Below, piece by piece: positions 63,625-64,000 of a stretch of DNA of 64,000 nt (positions are counted from its first letter, which is position 1; each line of letters begins with the position of its first letter). The translations under genes were made by a program, and so were the position numbers. Below the pieces are notes generated by a model. The model saw only the letters and a list, made by a program, of their open reading frames with translations. It was not told the DNA's origin and did not search any database. The stretch covers positions 955,786-1,019,785 of the forward strand of contig NZ_JH992940.1 of assembly GCF_000315485.1 (NCBI RefSeq). Direction: 5' to 3'. This stretch comes from Bacteroides oleiciplenus YIT 12058. Its GTDB lineage: Bacteria; Bacteroidota; Bacteroidia; Bacteroidales; Bacteroidaceae.

Positions 63625-64000
63625 ATGAAAAGCGACCTATTAGCTTGCCGCCATATCGGCATCAGCGAGAAAGACGAAGAAAAAATGCTCCGGAAAATAG
63701 GAGTCGGCAGTCTGGATGAGTTGATAGACAAAACCATCCCTGCAAACATTCGTCTGAAAGAACCGTTGGCATTGCCCGTGCCTATGACTGAATATGAGTT
63801 CGGACAACACATCACCCAGTTGGCGTGCAAAAACAAACTTTACACAACTTACATCGGCCTCGGCTGGTACAACACCATTACCCCCGCTGTTATTCAACGG
63901 AATGTATTCGAGAATCCGGTATGGTATACCTCTTATACCCCTTATCAGACAGAAGTTTCGCAAGGACGCCTCGAAGCCTTGATGAACTTCCAGACCGCTG
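63625..64000 (+). CDS. gcvP: Glycine dehydrogenase (decarboxylating), N-terminal part, runs off the edge
   Basis: The first 125 residues are present. The opening LACRHIGISEKDEEKML and the motif TTYIGLGWYNTITPAVIQRN, then YTSYTPYQTEVSQGRLEALMNFQT, are signatures of the P-protein of the glycine cleavage system. The gene continues past 64000, so the PLP lysine is not visible. Confidence 0.93.
   Translation, partial: MKSDLLACRHIGISEKDEEKMLRKIGVGSLDELIDKTIPANIRLKEPLALPVPMTEYEFGQHITQLACKNKLYTTYIGLGWYNTITPAVIQRNVFENPVWYTSYTPYQTEVSQGRLEALMNFQTA

Overview
The window reads as chromosomal DNA of a Bacteroides-type gut bacterium (phylum Bacteroidota). The signs are the capsule regulators UpxY and UpxZ, a 'smalltalk' micropeptide beside an HU-like protein, repeated promoters with the Bacteroides -7 word TAnnTTTG, very few Shine-Dalgarno sites, and protein families such as DUF3078, DUF3298, HYC_CC_PP and a CarboxypepD_reg-type TonB receptor. 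I cannot fix the species from this alone. No tRNA, rRNA, CRISPR array or intact insertion sequence was seen.

Layout. 1-9264: housekeeping genes. These are pdxH, a DUF2582 winged-helix protein, an mntH-xth-C_GCAxxG_C_C run, a pheT-yebC-TSCPD operon, and dnaB. 9362-31263: a capsular polysaccharide locus of about 22 kb, all on the minus strand. It starts with upxY and upxZ and continues through a flippase, a polymerase, glycosyltransferases, a pyruvyltransferase, a PIG-L deacetylase, a nucleotide-sugar dehydrogenase and two acyltransferases. It then carries an acyl-building cassette (two acyl carrier proteins, a ketoacyl synthase III, two SDR reductases, an ANL ligase), a PglC-type sugar transferase and a PglE-type aminotransferase. 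An HU-like protein and the micropeptide close it. 31463-31675: an invertible promoter element bounded by perfect 20-bp inverted repeats. In this copy the promoter points away from the capsule operon, so the locus appears OFF. 31849-33536: three small accessory genes rightward of that promoter. 33689-41799: ispE, galE, and an rseC-rnfBCDGEA operon. 42265-53884: a secreted lipase-like protein, DUF3078, pyrG, yidC, a MATE exporter and an S9 peptidase lipoprotein. 53969-61254: lipB, an AraC regulator, and a probable copper-handling operon (HYC_CC_PP protein, TonB receptor, HMA protein, P-type ATPase). 61321-64000: a DUF3298 lipoprotein, rsmG, an MBL hydrolase and the start of gcvP.

Most unusual signals. 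(1) Four intergenic arrays use different sequence words but one geometry. Three are four 17-bp units separated by 5 bp, with a 22-bp pitch and a total of exactly 83 bp, and each lies at a gene 3' end. The fourth is eight copies of TCCGTA at an exact 11-bp pitch, again 83 bp, followed by four inverted copies at the same pitch. (2) The invertible capsule promoter is caught facing away from the capsule genes and towards small genes of unknown function. (3) The capsule locus carries a self-contained mini fatty-acid-type cassette that probably makes an unusual acyl decoration for an amino sugar.
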